Shown piece after piece: positions 1 through 6,182 of a DNA stretch of 6,182 nucleotides. Each line of letters begins with the position of its first letter. Within the stretch, counting starts at the first letter, position 1. The stretch spans positions 8,828 through 15,009 of the forward strand of contig JAABYK010000555.1 of assembly GCA_011775825.1 (NCBI GenBank), read 5' to 3'. The notes beneath the pieces were generated by a model. The model did not search any database, had not been told where the DNA came from, and worked only from the letters and a program-made list of their open reading frames with translations. Position numbers and translations under genes: made by a program. The stretch comes from Candidatus Zhuqueibacterota bacterium (GTDB lineage Bacteria; Zhuqueibacterota; Zhuqueibacteria; Oceanimicrobiales; Oceanimicrobiaceae).

Positions 1-863
1 CTTCGATGTGGGCCGTTTTGACGAGACTGGAAGATCCCAAGAAAGCCCAATTGACGTTGATGCAAAAATTGAAACTCTACAATGGAAAGTCGCTGCCCGG
101 TTTTACAGAGGATAATATAAAAGAACTGCATATGGAAACGGAACGAGAGGGTATGGAGGGTATCTCGCCGCGATACATCCAGGATAAGATTTCAAACGCA
201 TTGGTCAGCGATGAGAGTGGAAATTGTGTCAATCCATTTATGGTTTTGAACGAATTGGAAGGTGGATTGAAGCACCACTCTCTTATCACCAACGACGAAC
301 AGCGGAAGAGATTTAAAGAGATGCTTTCTGTGGTTAAAGAGGAATATGAAGATATCGTTAAGACCGAAGTTCAAAGAGCAATTGCGGCCGATGAGGAGGC
401 GCTTAAACGGCTGTGCGGTAACTATATCGACAATGTGAAAGCCTATACTCAGAAAGAAAAGGTGAAGAATAAATATACCGGTGCGGATGAAGAACCGGAT
501 GAGAGATTGATGCGGTCCATCGAGCAAAAAATTGATATCCCGGAGAGCCGGAAGGATGACTTTCGCAGAGAAATCATGAACTATATCGGTGCCTTGTCCC
601 TGGAAGGTAAGTTTTTCGACTACCGTTCGAATGAGCGTCTTCAAAAAGCACTGGAGCTCAAGTTGTTTGAAGACCAAAAGGACACAATTAAACTCACTAC
701 TTTAATTTCAAGCGTGGTGGATAAGGAAACTCAGGAAAAGATTGATGTTGTGAAATCCCGAATGGTGAAGTACTACGGATATTGTGACATCTGCGCCACC
801 GACGTCTTGAACTTCGTTGCGAGTATTTTCGCGCGAGGAGACGTAAAGGAAACGATGAAATAA
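1..863 (+). CDS. prkA: PrkA family AAA+ serine protein kinase / protease, C-terminal part (5' partial)
   Basis: The frame is open to the left edge (first whole codon at base 3), so the true start and most of the AAA+ ATPase domain lie outside. About 287 codons are visible, against roughly 640 residues in E. coli PrkA (YeaG). What remains is the end of the ATPase region and the PrkA C-terminal domain. Family-typical segments are GMEGISPRYIQDKISNAL (about nt 150-203), then CVNPFMVLNELEGGLKH, and late in the protein DDFRREIMNYIG and YRSNERLQKALELKLF. PrkA was described as a Ser/Thr kinase acting in stationary phase and starvation. Later Bacillus work assigns it ATP-dependent protease activity. 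It acts in the cytoplasm. The gene ends in tandem stops (TAA TAG, 861-866), 12 nt before the DUF444 gene, the usual order of this operon. The family call is firm; biochemical activity is known only from homologues. Confidence 0.96.
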   Translation, partial: SMWAVLTRLEDPKKAQLTLMQKLKLYNGKSLPGFTEDNIKELHMETEREGMEGISPRYIQDKISNALVSDESGNCVNPFMVLNELEGGLKHHSLITNDEQRKRFKEMLSVVKEEYEDIVKTEVQRAIAADEEALKRLCGNYIDNVKAYTQKEKVKNKYTGADEEPDERLMRSIEQKIDIPESRKDDFRREIMNYIGALSLEGKFFDYRSNERLQKALELKLFEDQKDTIKLTTLISSVVDKETQEKIDVVKSRMVKYYGYCDICATDVLNFVASIFARGDVKETMK

Positions 864-875
864 TAGCTTGCTATC

Positions 876-1979
876 ATGGTTAAAAGAATTGAAAAAGATC
901 GTGCTCGCTTTCGTCAGATCATTCGTGGAAAGGTTAAGAAGAACCTAAAGAAATACATCACTCGCGGTGAGCTGATAGGCAAAAAGGGGAAAGAATTCGT
1001 AAGCATCCCGATTCCGCAAATTCAGATCCCGCATTTTCGCTTCGATCACAAGAAGTCTGGTGGTGTAGGTCAAGGAGAAGGCGATGTCGGCACGCCCATT
1101 GGCAGAGGCGACGGACAGGAAGAAGGACATGCTGGTGACACGCCTGGCGATCATCTTTTAGAGGTGGACGTTTCGTTGGAAGAGCTTGCACAGATGCTTG
1201 GTGAGGAATTGGAGCTACCGAATGTTGAGCCGAAAGGCAAGAAAAACATTACTTCACACAAGGATAAGTACACCGGAATCAGCCAGGTGGGTCCGGAATC
1301 GCTACGACATTTCAAACGGACGTACAAAGAAGCTCTGAAGCGTCAAATCATCAGCAAGACTTACAATCCGGATAACCCGACTATCGTCCCTGTTCGGGAG
1401 GACAGGCGCTATCGATCCTGGAAAGTCACAATGGAGCCAGAGAGCAACGCTGTGATTATGTACATGATGGATGTTTCCGGATCCATGGGAGATGAACAAA
1501 AGGAAATTGTACGAATAGAATCTTTCTGGATTGATACTTGGCTGCGTTATCAATACAAGAATATTGAAACACGATACATTATTCATGATGCTGTCGCGCG
1601 AGAAGTTGACCAGGAGACCTTCTATCACACCAGAGAAAGCGGTGGAACCATTATCTCCTCAGCTTATAAATTGGCCGACAAATTGATAAGCGAGTTCTAT
1701 GATCCAGGCGAGTGGAACATTTATCTGTTTCATTTCTCGGATGGAGATAATTGGGGAGAGATCGACACGGACGAGTGTATCTATGTGTTGGAGAACAACC
1801 TCATGCCGAGCGTGAACCTGTTTTGCTATGGTCAAGTGGAGAGTCCATATGGCAGCGGCCAATTTATCCGTGACCTTGACGATTATTTTGGCGATGGGGA
1901 AGGGCTGGTTCTCTCCGAAATTCCTGACAAAGACGCCATTTATTATTCAATAAAGGATTTCTTGGGGAAAGGCAAGTAA
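876..1979 (+). CDS. yhbH: DUF444 / YhbH (YeaH) family protein with von Willebrand A domain
   Basis: This 367-aa protein begins with the family-typical basic segment (KDRARFRQIIRGKVKKNLKKY) and then SIPIPQIQIPHFRF. A Gly/Asp/Glu-rich low-complexity stretch covers residues about 62-92. The C-terminal half is a von Willebrand A fold with a metal-ion-dependent adhesion site: D199-x-S201-x-S203 (MMDVSGSMG), T258 in SGGTIISSAY, and D289 in FSDGDNW. It is about 60 residues shorter than E. coli YeaH (427 aa), which has an extra helical segment before the VWA domain that is absent here, so it resembles the compact Bacillus YhbH form. It is thought to work with PrkA and SpoVR in the starvation response; its molecular role is not established. 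The ATG at 876 gives the expected N-terminus but has no Shine-Dalgarno sequence within 12 nt, so it may rely on readthrough from prkA. Its stop overlaps the spoVR start by one base. Confidence 0.95.
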   Translation: MVKRIEKDRARFRQIIRGKVKKNLKKYITRGELIGKKGKEFVSIPIPQIQIPHFRFDHKKSGGVGQGEGDVGTPIGRGDGQEEGHAGDTPGDHLLEVDVSLEELAQMLGEELELPNVEPKGKKNITSHKDKYTGISQVGPESLRHFKRTYKEALKRQIISKTYNPDNPTIVPVREDRRYRSWKVTMEPESNAVIMYMMDVSGSMGDEQKEIVRIESFWIDTWLRYQYKNIETRYIIHDAVAREVDQETFYHTRESGGTIISSAYKLADKLISEFYDPGEWNIYLFHFSDGDNWGEIDTDECIYVLENNLMPSVNLFCYGQVESPYGSGQFIRDLDDYFGDGEGLVLSEIPDKDAIYYSIKDFLGKGK

Positions 1980-3466
1980 TGAATATCCCAGAAGACCTGG
2001 CAAAAATCAAAGAAGAGATCGAGGAATACGCCGAAAGTTACAAGCTCGATTTTTTCGAGACCATATTTGAGATCGTCGAGTTTGATGAACTTAACGAAGT
2101 GGCGAGTTACGGCGGCTTCCCTACTCGCTATCCACACTGGCGGTTTGGCATGGATTATGAGGAGCTCTCCAAGGGTTACACCTATGGGCTGCAAAAAATA
2201 TATGAGCTCGTCATCAACAACGATCCCTGTTATGCTTATTTGATGAAGTGCAATAACCTGGTGGACCAGAAGCTGGTGATGGCTCATGTGTATGCCCATT
2301 GCGACTTTTTTAAGCATAACCTCTGGTTTGCCCATACCAATCGAAAAATGATGGATAAGATGGCGAATAACTCCACACAAATTCGTCGGTTCATGGAGAG
2401 GTATGGCGAAGAACCGGTTGAGGATTTTATTGAAGTTTGCTTGTCGTTGGAAAATTTGATCGATCCCCACTCAGCTTACATTAAAAGAAAGAACGAACGA
2501 GAGGATGACACCTCTGATAACGGGATTGATCAAAGTGTGCCCAGAAAGCTTAAAAGTAAATCCTACATGGATTCATTCATCAATCCCGAAGAGTTCCTTG
2601 AAGAGCAGAAACGGATTTCCAAAGAGCGGAAAGAGAAGGAGAAACGGAAACATCCATTGGAACCCGAGCGTGATGTTCTAAAATTCTTATTGGAGAACGC
2701 ACCGCTGGAAAGGTGGCAGGCTGATGTTTTGTCGATCATTCGGGAAGAGGCTTACTATTTTGCTCCTCAAGGCCAGACCAAAATCATGAATGAAGGTTGG
2801 GCGACCTACTGGCACTCAAAGATCATGACTGAAAAAGTTTTAACAGATGCGGAGTTGATCGACTATGCTGACCATCACTCTGGTACGCTCATGACCGGAA
2901 CCGGGCGACTGAATCCGTATAAGCTGGGAGTGGAACTGTTTCGTGATATCGAAGATCGATGGAACAAAGGCAAATTCGGAAAAGAATACGAGGAATGCGA
3001 CGACTGGGAAACAAAGAAGAATTGGGACAAGAAGCTGGGGTTAGGTCAGAAAAAGATTTTTGAGGTACGGCACATGTATAACGACCTCATGTTTATTGAT
3101 GCTTTCCTGACACCGGAGTTTTGCTATGAACACAAGCTTTTTGCCTATGACTACAACGACAGAAACGACATGTATGAAATCTCGAGCCGGCAATTTAAGC
3201 AAATTAAAGAGAAATTACTTTTCAGCTTGACAAATTTTGGTCAGCCATTCATATACGTTGAAGATGCAAACTACCTTAACCGCGGCGAATTGTACCTATC
3301 ACACAAACACGAAGGTGTGGATCTAAAGCTTAACGAGGCAAGAGACACTTTGACCAATCTTTTCAAAATATGGTCACGTCCGGTTCATGTGGAGACTGTT
3401 CTTGACGAGTCAAAAACTCTATTGAGCTTTGATGGCAGCGAACATCATGAAGTTGATATAGACTAA
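1979..3466 (+). CDS. spoVR: SpoVR family protein (YcgB-like)
   Basis: This 495-aa protein is full length for the family (E. coli YcgB is about 510). Diagnostic segments in order: GGFPTRYPHWRFGMDYE (45-61), MAHVYAHCDFFKHNLWF (101-117), a highly charged linker (about 168-230) ending before the domain that begins DVLKFLLENAPLERWQ, then QTKIMNEGWATYWHSKIM (266-283) and HHSGT...GRLNPYKLGVELFRDI (299-324). The C-terminal part (about 435-490) includes a segment beginning LYLSHKHEGVDLKL. SpoVR is named after a Bacillus spore-cortex phenotype, but most carriers do not sporulate and the biochemical function is unknown. The ATG overlaps the yhbH stop (TAATG), with a GGGGAAAGG-type ribosome binding site at 1964-1972, 6 nt upstream, so translation is probably coupled. 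The cytoplasmic location is inferred from the lack of a signal peptide or membrane segments. Confidence 0.96.
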   Translation: MNIPEDLAKIKEEIEEYAESYKLDFFETIFEIVEFDELNEVASYGGFPTRYPHWRFGMDYEELSKGYTYGLQKIYELVINNDPCYAYLMKCNNLVDQKLVMAHVYAHCDFFKHNLWFAHTNRKMMDKMANNSTQIRRFMERYGEEPVEDFIEVCLSLENLIDPHSAYIKRKNEREDDTSDNGIDQSVPRKLKSKSYMDSFINPEEFLEEQKRISKERKEKEKRKHPLEPERDVLKFLLENAPLERWQADVLSIIREEAYYFAPQGQTKIMNEGWATYWHSKIMTEKVLTDAELIDYADHHSGTLMTGTGRLNPYKLGVELFRDIEDRWNKGKFGKEYEECDDWETKKNWDKKLGLGQKKIFEVRHMYNDLMFIDAFLTPEFCYEHKLFAYDYNDRNDMYEISSRQFKQIKEKLLFSLTNFGQPFIYVEDANYLNRGELYLSHKHEGVDLKLNEARDTLTNLFKIWSRPVHVETVLDESKTLLSFDGSEHHEVDID

Positions 3467-3470
3467 CCAT

Positions 3471-3482
3471 GGGAGGTGATCC
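3471..3482 (+). promoter_or_regulatory. Extended Shine-Dalgarno sequence of the 167-aa gene
   Basis: GGGAGGTGATCC lies just before the ATG at 3486. Bases 3472-3482 (GGAGGTGATCC) match the complement of the usual bacterial 16S rRNA 3' end over 11 consecutive positions. The GGAGG core is 9 nt from the start codon. This is much stronger than the sites of the neighbouring genes: yhbH and the two genes from 4092 on show none. It fixes the start at 3486. Confidence 0.85.
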
Positions 3483-3485
3483 TCA

Positions 3486-3989
3486 ATGAATCTAGGCAAA
3501 TCAGTAATTGAGCGTCTCAACAGGTCCTTGGATACTCAGGATAGACAGAAAGCCGAACATTTTGGGTTTGAGGAAGAATTTGGTGGCATCCGGTTTCAGT
3601 TTGAGCTCACCGATTTTGATAAGTACAGCTATTTCATCAAAAACTTGACACTGACGAACGCAGACGGTTCAAAAAAGCCAGTGCAGGATTTTGAAGGCCT
3701 GAAGAAAAAAGCCCAAGAGTTGACGACGACACTCAGCTATTTATTGGAAGGTCTTTCGGTTGTTGAGGCCGACTCGGAAAATCAAAAAATACAGATGCGC
3801 AGCTCAGCGCCAGACCAGAAGGAAAACGCGCTGTGCTACTACGAAATTATGTTAAATAAGAGCGGCGCGATAACGTTTCGTAGGTTTCAATTCAAGAAGA
3901 AAACCCAACGACGAACCGAAGTGCCGTCTCACTTGACAACTGAAATTTTTGAAAGGTTGCTCAACGATTTATCGAACGTCATTCAATAA
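3486..3989 (+). CDS. Uncharacterised protein, fourth gene of the prkA-yhbH-spoVR operon
   Basis: This 167-aa soluble protein has no signal peptide or membrane segment, and I cannot assign it to a named family. By inspection it looks alpha/beta: an N-terminal helix (about 3-25), two likely strands (GGIRFQFEL, 33-41; YFIKNLTLTN, 49-58), a long helix (VQDFEGLKKKAQELTTTLSYLLEGL, given here only by its ends: 66-90), a strand/turn segment (LSVVEAD...IQMRSSAP, 90-109), a further strand pair (LCYYEIML and AITFRRFQF), a basic patch (FRRFQFKKKTQRR, 131-143) and a C-terminal helix (TTEIFERLLNDLSNVI). It starts 19 nt after spoVR, has the strongest ribosome binding site in the window, and is followed by the operon terminator. 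It is therefore very likely co-transcribed and may be highly translated. The small alpha/beta build would suit a binding or chaperone-like partner, but that is only a guess. Confidence 0.85.
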   Translation: MNLGKSVIERLNRSLDTQDRQKAEHFGFEEEFGGIRFQFELTDFDKYSYFIKNLTLTNADGSKKPVQDFEGLKKKAQELTTTLSYLLEGLSVVEADSENQKIQMRSSAPDQKENALCYYEIMLNKSGAITFRRFQFKKKTQRRTEVPSHLTTEIFERLLNDLSNVIQ

Positions 3990-4024
3990 AGGACTTTTAT
4001 AACTTGGAAAGCTCAGTTAGTGCG

Positions 4025-4053
4025 GGCGGGCCAATTTTTGACCTGCCTTTTTT
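4025..4053 (+). terminator. Rho-independent terminator closing the prkA operon
   Basis: GGCGGG (4025-4030) pairs with CCTGCC (4042-4047), including one G-U pair. A C/A mismatch and one closing C-G pair (4032-4040) follow, with the AT-rich loop AATTTTT. A run of six T (4048-4053) follows directly. The hairpin starts 35 nt after the stop of the 167-aa gene and separates it from the genes beginning at 4092. Confidence 0.82.
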
Positions 4054-4091
4054 ATTGCAACCAATCGCTCCGATCCTAAATTAGCTTTCAA

Positions 4092-4328
4092 ATGTCTTCC
4101 GAAACCGGCAAGCAAAAACGCGGGTTCACAACTTTCGAGAAATGGGTCATTTGGGCTGTCTTTTGTCTGCTCATCGGGTTAAGTACACATCGTTTTAGCG
4201 TCTTTCTGGGCCTGATGTCATTCTCTTTTGGAATTTCTCTCGTCTATCGCAGACAAAATTGGTTACTGGGAATCATGTTTGGCTCTCTTGGGTTGCTTTT
4301 TCTGATCTTTAGCAAACATCTTATTTAG
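4092..4328 (+). CDS. Small predicted membrane protein (78 aa), function unknown
   Basis: The N-terminus is short, polar and basic (MSSETGKQKRGF), followed by about three hydrophobic segments: residues 18-31 (WVIWAVFCLLIGL), 35-52 (FSVFLGLMSFSFGISLVY) and 57-74 (WLLGIMFGSLGLLFLIF). Arg-Arg at 53-54 lies between the second and third, so the loop there is probably cytoplasmic. No family is recognised. There is no clear Shine-Dalgarno sequence before the ATG, but no better start exists. The gene follows the terminator and ends 4 nt before the secreted GHL10-like gene, which suggests co-transcription. The hydrophobic pattern and the tight spacing support it as real; its small size and lack of family recognition keep confidence moderate. 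Confidence 0.62.
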   Translation: MSSETGKQKRGFTTFEKWVIWAVFCLLIGLSTHRFSVFLGLMSFSFGISLVYRRQNWLLGIMFGSLGLLFLIFSKHLI

Positions 4329-4332
4329 TGCG

Positions 4333-5637
4333 ATGAAATTAAGCATACGATCGCTTCTTTTGACCTTGATGCTGGTGGCCGCGATTACTCAGTTGGTGCG
4401 TGCCCAAGGTGCTTCAAAAGTTGCCGTGCTCTGGTGTGATCCTCTCTTAAACGTCCGCGATATTTACACGCGTACGGGCATCGAAAATATCTTGAACAAG
4501 GCGAAGGAGTCCGGCATTGGCGCCATAGCTTTAGGGATCAAGTCTAACATTGGGGAGGTTATTTATGAAAGCAATATCGCACCGCCACTATTGGAGTGGG
4601 ATAACTACCGGGTACCTCTGGGCGTAGATCCGGTACAAATGTTCTTAGAGGAGGGGCGCGAACGTCAGCTTCAAATCTACGCCGTATTTCCGGTGTTCGC
4701 TGAAGGCAATATGATGCAGCAAAGGGGACCGCTTTATGAAGAGCATGCCGACTGGCAAACAGAAGTGTATGTAGTTGAGGAGGGAGAGCCGGTCATCGAG
4801 CCGATAACGGAATGGGCTTATGGGTCGACCGCATTTGCCAATCCCTTACACCCAGATGTTCAGCGGTATGAGATAGCTTTGATCAAGGAATTTTTGTCAA
4901 AATACTCAGTCGACGGTCTCATTTTTGACAAAATTCAATTTTCAGGTATCGAATCCGACTTTTCCGAGTACACCAAGGGCCTGTTCATTGCCTCACTTGA
5001 ACAGGCAAATGACATCCAATGGTGGCCGGAAGATGTATATGAGCTTCAGAAGAGAGACGAAGAATGGCAAATTGTGCCCGGCCGGTATTACAAGGAATGG
5101 TTTGAATTCCGAGCAAAGTCTATACATCAGTTCGTCGATAAGCTCATCGAAGAGGTACGAAAACTCGATCCTACATTGCCTGTTGGCATATCCGCTGGCG
5201 CCTGGTATCCGACTTACCACGAGTACGGACTCAACTGGGCCAGCGAAACCAATCTTCTGGAGGAGGAGTGGGCAGCCCGGGAATACTACAAAACTGCCGT
5301 TGCGGAAATGCTCAATTATGTGGTGGTCGGATGTTACTTTCCGCGTGTGTCCATTGAGGAGTCAGATGAAGCAGGCGCTGAATGGTGGATGAGCATAGAG
5401 GGCAGCGCCATGGTTGCCATGGAAGTAGTAAACAGTGCTTGTCCGGTTTACGCATCCGTATTGGTCGAGCTGTATAAGGATGACCCAAACAAATTCAAGG
5501 AGGCCTTGAATACGGCAATCTCACAAACGAATGGATTGTATCTTTACGATCTCAGCTATATTGAAAGACACAAGTACTGGGAGGAGATTTCGGATGTCCT
5601 TTTGGAAGCCCGAAGGCGACCTCTAATTCCTGAGTAG
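4333..5637 (+). CDS. Secreted GHL10/YngK-like glycosyl hydrolase-related TIM-barrel protein
   Basis: This 434-aa protein starts with a clear signal peptide: MKLSIR, a hydrophobic core LLLTLMLVAAI, and probable cleavage after VRA (A24|Q25). The mature part resembles the glycosyl-hydrolase-like family 10 (GHL10, Bacillus YngK). Matching features are GIENILNKAKESGIGAIAL (50-67), QIYAVFPVF on an early strand (114-122), FANPLHPDVQRYEIALIKEF (168-187), YSVDGLIFDK (191-200), the WFEFRAKSIHQFVDKLIEEV helix (256-275), PVGISAGAWYP (283-293) and the late strand LNYVVVGCYFP (327-337). These proteins are thought to act on extracellular or envelope glycans; the substrate is unknown here. Where the family often has an Asp-Asp pair after the DGIxF strand, this protein has D199-K200, so activity is uncertain. 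The start is 4 nt after the small membrane protein gene, without a Shine-Dalgarno sequence, so coupled translation is likely. No carbohydrate-binding module or sorting domain is seen. Confidence 0.85.
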   Translation: MKLSIRSLLLTLMLVAAITQLVRAQGASKVAVLWCDPLLNVRDIYTRTGIENILNKAKESGIGAIALGIKSNIGEVIYESNIAPPLLEWDNYRVPLGVDPVQMFLEEGRERQLQIYAVFPVFAEGNMMQQRGPLYEEHADWQTEVYVVEEGEPVIEPITEWAYGSTAFANPLHPDVQRYEIALIKEFLSKYSVDGLIFDKIQFSGIESDFSEYTKGLFIASLEQANDIQWWPEDVYELQKRDEEWQIVPGRYYKEWFEFRAKSIHQFVDKLIEEVRKLDPTLPVGISAGAWYPTYHEYGLNWASETNLLEEEWAAREYYKTAVAEMLNYVVVGCYFPRVSIEESDEAGAEWWMSIEGSAMVAMEVVNSACPVYASVLVELYKDDPNKFKEALNTAISQTNGLYLYDLSYIERHKYWEEISDVLLEARRRPLIPE

Positions 5638-5880
5638 TTTGACCGCTTATTGAGTAAAATCGTCCTATCCGGGATGGCAAATTCGGAAATTGTTTCCTAC
5701 TAAAGTTGTATCCTCGCATCCATAAAAACGAGTTTTTCAAAATCACCAGAGATTCCTACCTTGGTAATAATAGGCAGTTAGCGTGTACTGGGTGGCGACG
5801 TCCCGTTTTGGGCACGAGATTTTGTCAAAAGTGACACCCGGTGTTGTCTCCGAACTTTAACCATGGATCAAGGAAAGGCT
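5638..5880. other. Intergenic stretch without a recognisable gene
   Basis: No coding frame, RNA gene or strong terminator could be supported here. Short signals are a weak A/T stem (AAAAAC/GTTTTT around 5724-5737) and an 11-bp palindrome, ACACC-C-GGTGT, at 5834-5844. The palindrome lies 36 nt before the possible start codon at 5881 and could be an operator, but it is short enough to arise by chance. No convincing -35/-10 pair was found. Confidence 0.5.
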
Positions 5881-6182
5881 ATGGCTGAATACAACATTAC
5901 CAGGGTTGGTTTGCGTGTCGCTGTCATGTCGACGGTTTTGCTTATCAACATCGAAATGGTTTACTGCGAATCTGACAAAGATTCCAATGACATGCAGAGA
6001 GATGTACTTCAGAATTCCGTTGGTACGCGATATGAATTGGCCAGCAAATGCCCAATCGCAGGCTTTTGTTGGAGAAGTACTTTTAACTGGTTCAGGAGAG
6101 GAGTTTTCAAAAGTTTTCGACCACCAATCCAAAAAATAGCGGCATTCAAGGAAACCATTGACTTGCCATTGTGTTATGTTAA
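5881..6182 (+). CDS. Possible start of a further gene (3' partial), unassigned
   Basis: This frame has no stop from 5782 to the window edge (133 codons). The first usable starts are ATG 5863 and ATG 5881. The second is preferred because AAGGA (5870-5874) lies 6 nt upstream and because it gives an N-terminus like a signal or anchor peptide: MAEYNITRVGLR followed by the hydrophobic VAVMSTVLLINIEMVYC. After that come a polar stretch (CESDKDSNDMQRDVLQ) and a Cys/Trp/Arg-rich part. No family is recognised. A second + frame (TTG 5906 to stop 6139, 77 codons) and a minus-strand frame are also open here. The late part of the 5906 frame looks somewhat more protein-like than that of this frame, so a frameshift or a chance open region cannot be excluded. 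Confidence 0.35.
   Translation, partial: MAEYNITRVGLRVAVMSTVLLINIEMVYCESDKDSNDMQRDVLQNSVGTRYELASKCPIAGFCWRSTFNWFRRGVFKSFRPPIQKIAAFKETIDLPLCYV

Noticed and set aside
192..677. 161-codon minus-strand open frame within prkA
   Set aside because: It lies wholly antisense to a confidently identified prkA C-terminal region and has no family-like motifs or ribosome binding site.
1943..2470. 175-codon minus-strand open frame opposite spoVR
   Set aside because: The + strand carries conserved SpoVR motifs over the same bases; the antisense product shows no recognisable features.
1979..3466. Reading spoVR as evidence of an endospore former
   Set aside because: SpoVR/YcgB is widespread in non-sporulating bacteria, usually with prkA and yhbH, and no other sporulation gene is present.
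4055..4082. Possible promoter TTGCAA - 16 nt - TAAATT before the 78-aa gene
   Set aside because: Each hexamer matches only four of six consensus bases and it directly abuts the terminator T-run, so it is not separable from chance.
4925..5392. 155-codon + frame overlapping the GHL10-like gene
   Set aside because: It is an out-of-frame shadow of the TIM-barrel gene, whose product has a signal peptide and family motifs across this stretch.
5724..5737. AAAAAC/GTTTTT stem as terminator of the GHL10-like gene
   Set aside because: It is nearly all A-U pairs with a two-base centre and no G+C-rich stem, so it would be too weak to count as an intrinsic terminator.
5857..6132. 91-codon minus-strand open frame at the right edge
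   Set aside because: There is no ribosome binding site or motif, and the + frame over the same bases is open for longer with a better start context.

Overview
The window holds the end of a conserved bacterial stress/starvation operon, followed by a separate two-gene unit for a small membrane protein and a secreted TIM-barrel protein. Base composition is moderate (somewhat under half G+C by eye). All confident genes lie on the + strand. No RNA genes, CRISPR arrays, insertion sequences or long repeats were found. The organism cannot be named from this sequence. The prkA-yhbH-spoVR trio occurs in Bacillus, Proteobacteria, Planctomycetes and several environmental phyla, so it does not imply sporulation. 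The signal peptide ending in Ala-Gln, the GHL10-like secreted protein and the frequent lack of Shine-Dalgarno motifs would suit an environmental Gram-negative lineage (for example the Bacteroidetes/Calditrichota/KSB1 side of the tree), but this is a weak inference.

Positions 1-3989: the PrkA C-terminal part (5' end outside the window), a 12-nt gap, a DUF444/YhbH (YeaH) von Willebrand A-domain protein, a 1-nt stop/start overlap, SpoVR (YcgB), a 19-nt gap with an unusually long Shine-Dalgarno sequence, and a 167-aa protein I cannot assign. A hairpin followed by six T (4025-4053) closes the unit. The first three proteins are a well-known co-occurring set. PrkA is an AAA+ protein described as a Ser kinase and later as an ATP-dependent protease, YhbH carries a metal-dependent adhesion site, and SpoVR has a conserved His/Glu constellation. 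The fourth gene sits inside the same transcription unit and is the best candidate here for an undescribed partner.

Positions 4092-5637: a 78-aa protein with about three membrane segments, then, 4 nt later, a 434-aa exported protein related to the GHL10/YngK glycosyl-hydrolase-like TIM barrels. Neither gene has a visible Shine-Dalgarno sequence, and the short gap suggests coupled translation.

Positions 5638-6182: about 240 nt with no convincing gene or terminator, then a reading frame that stays open to the window edge and has a plausible ribosome binding site and N-terminal hydrophobic segment. It may be the start of a further gene, but another frame over the same bases is also open for 77 codons, so this call is tentative.
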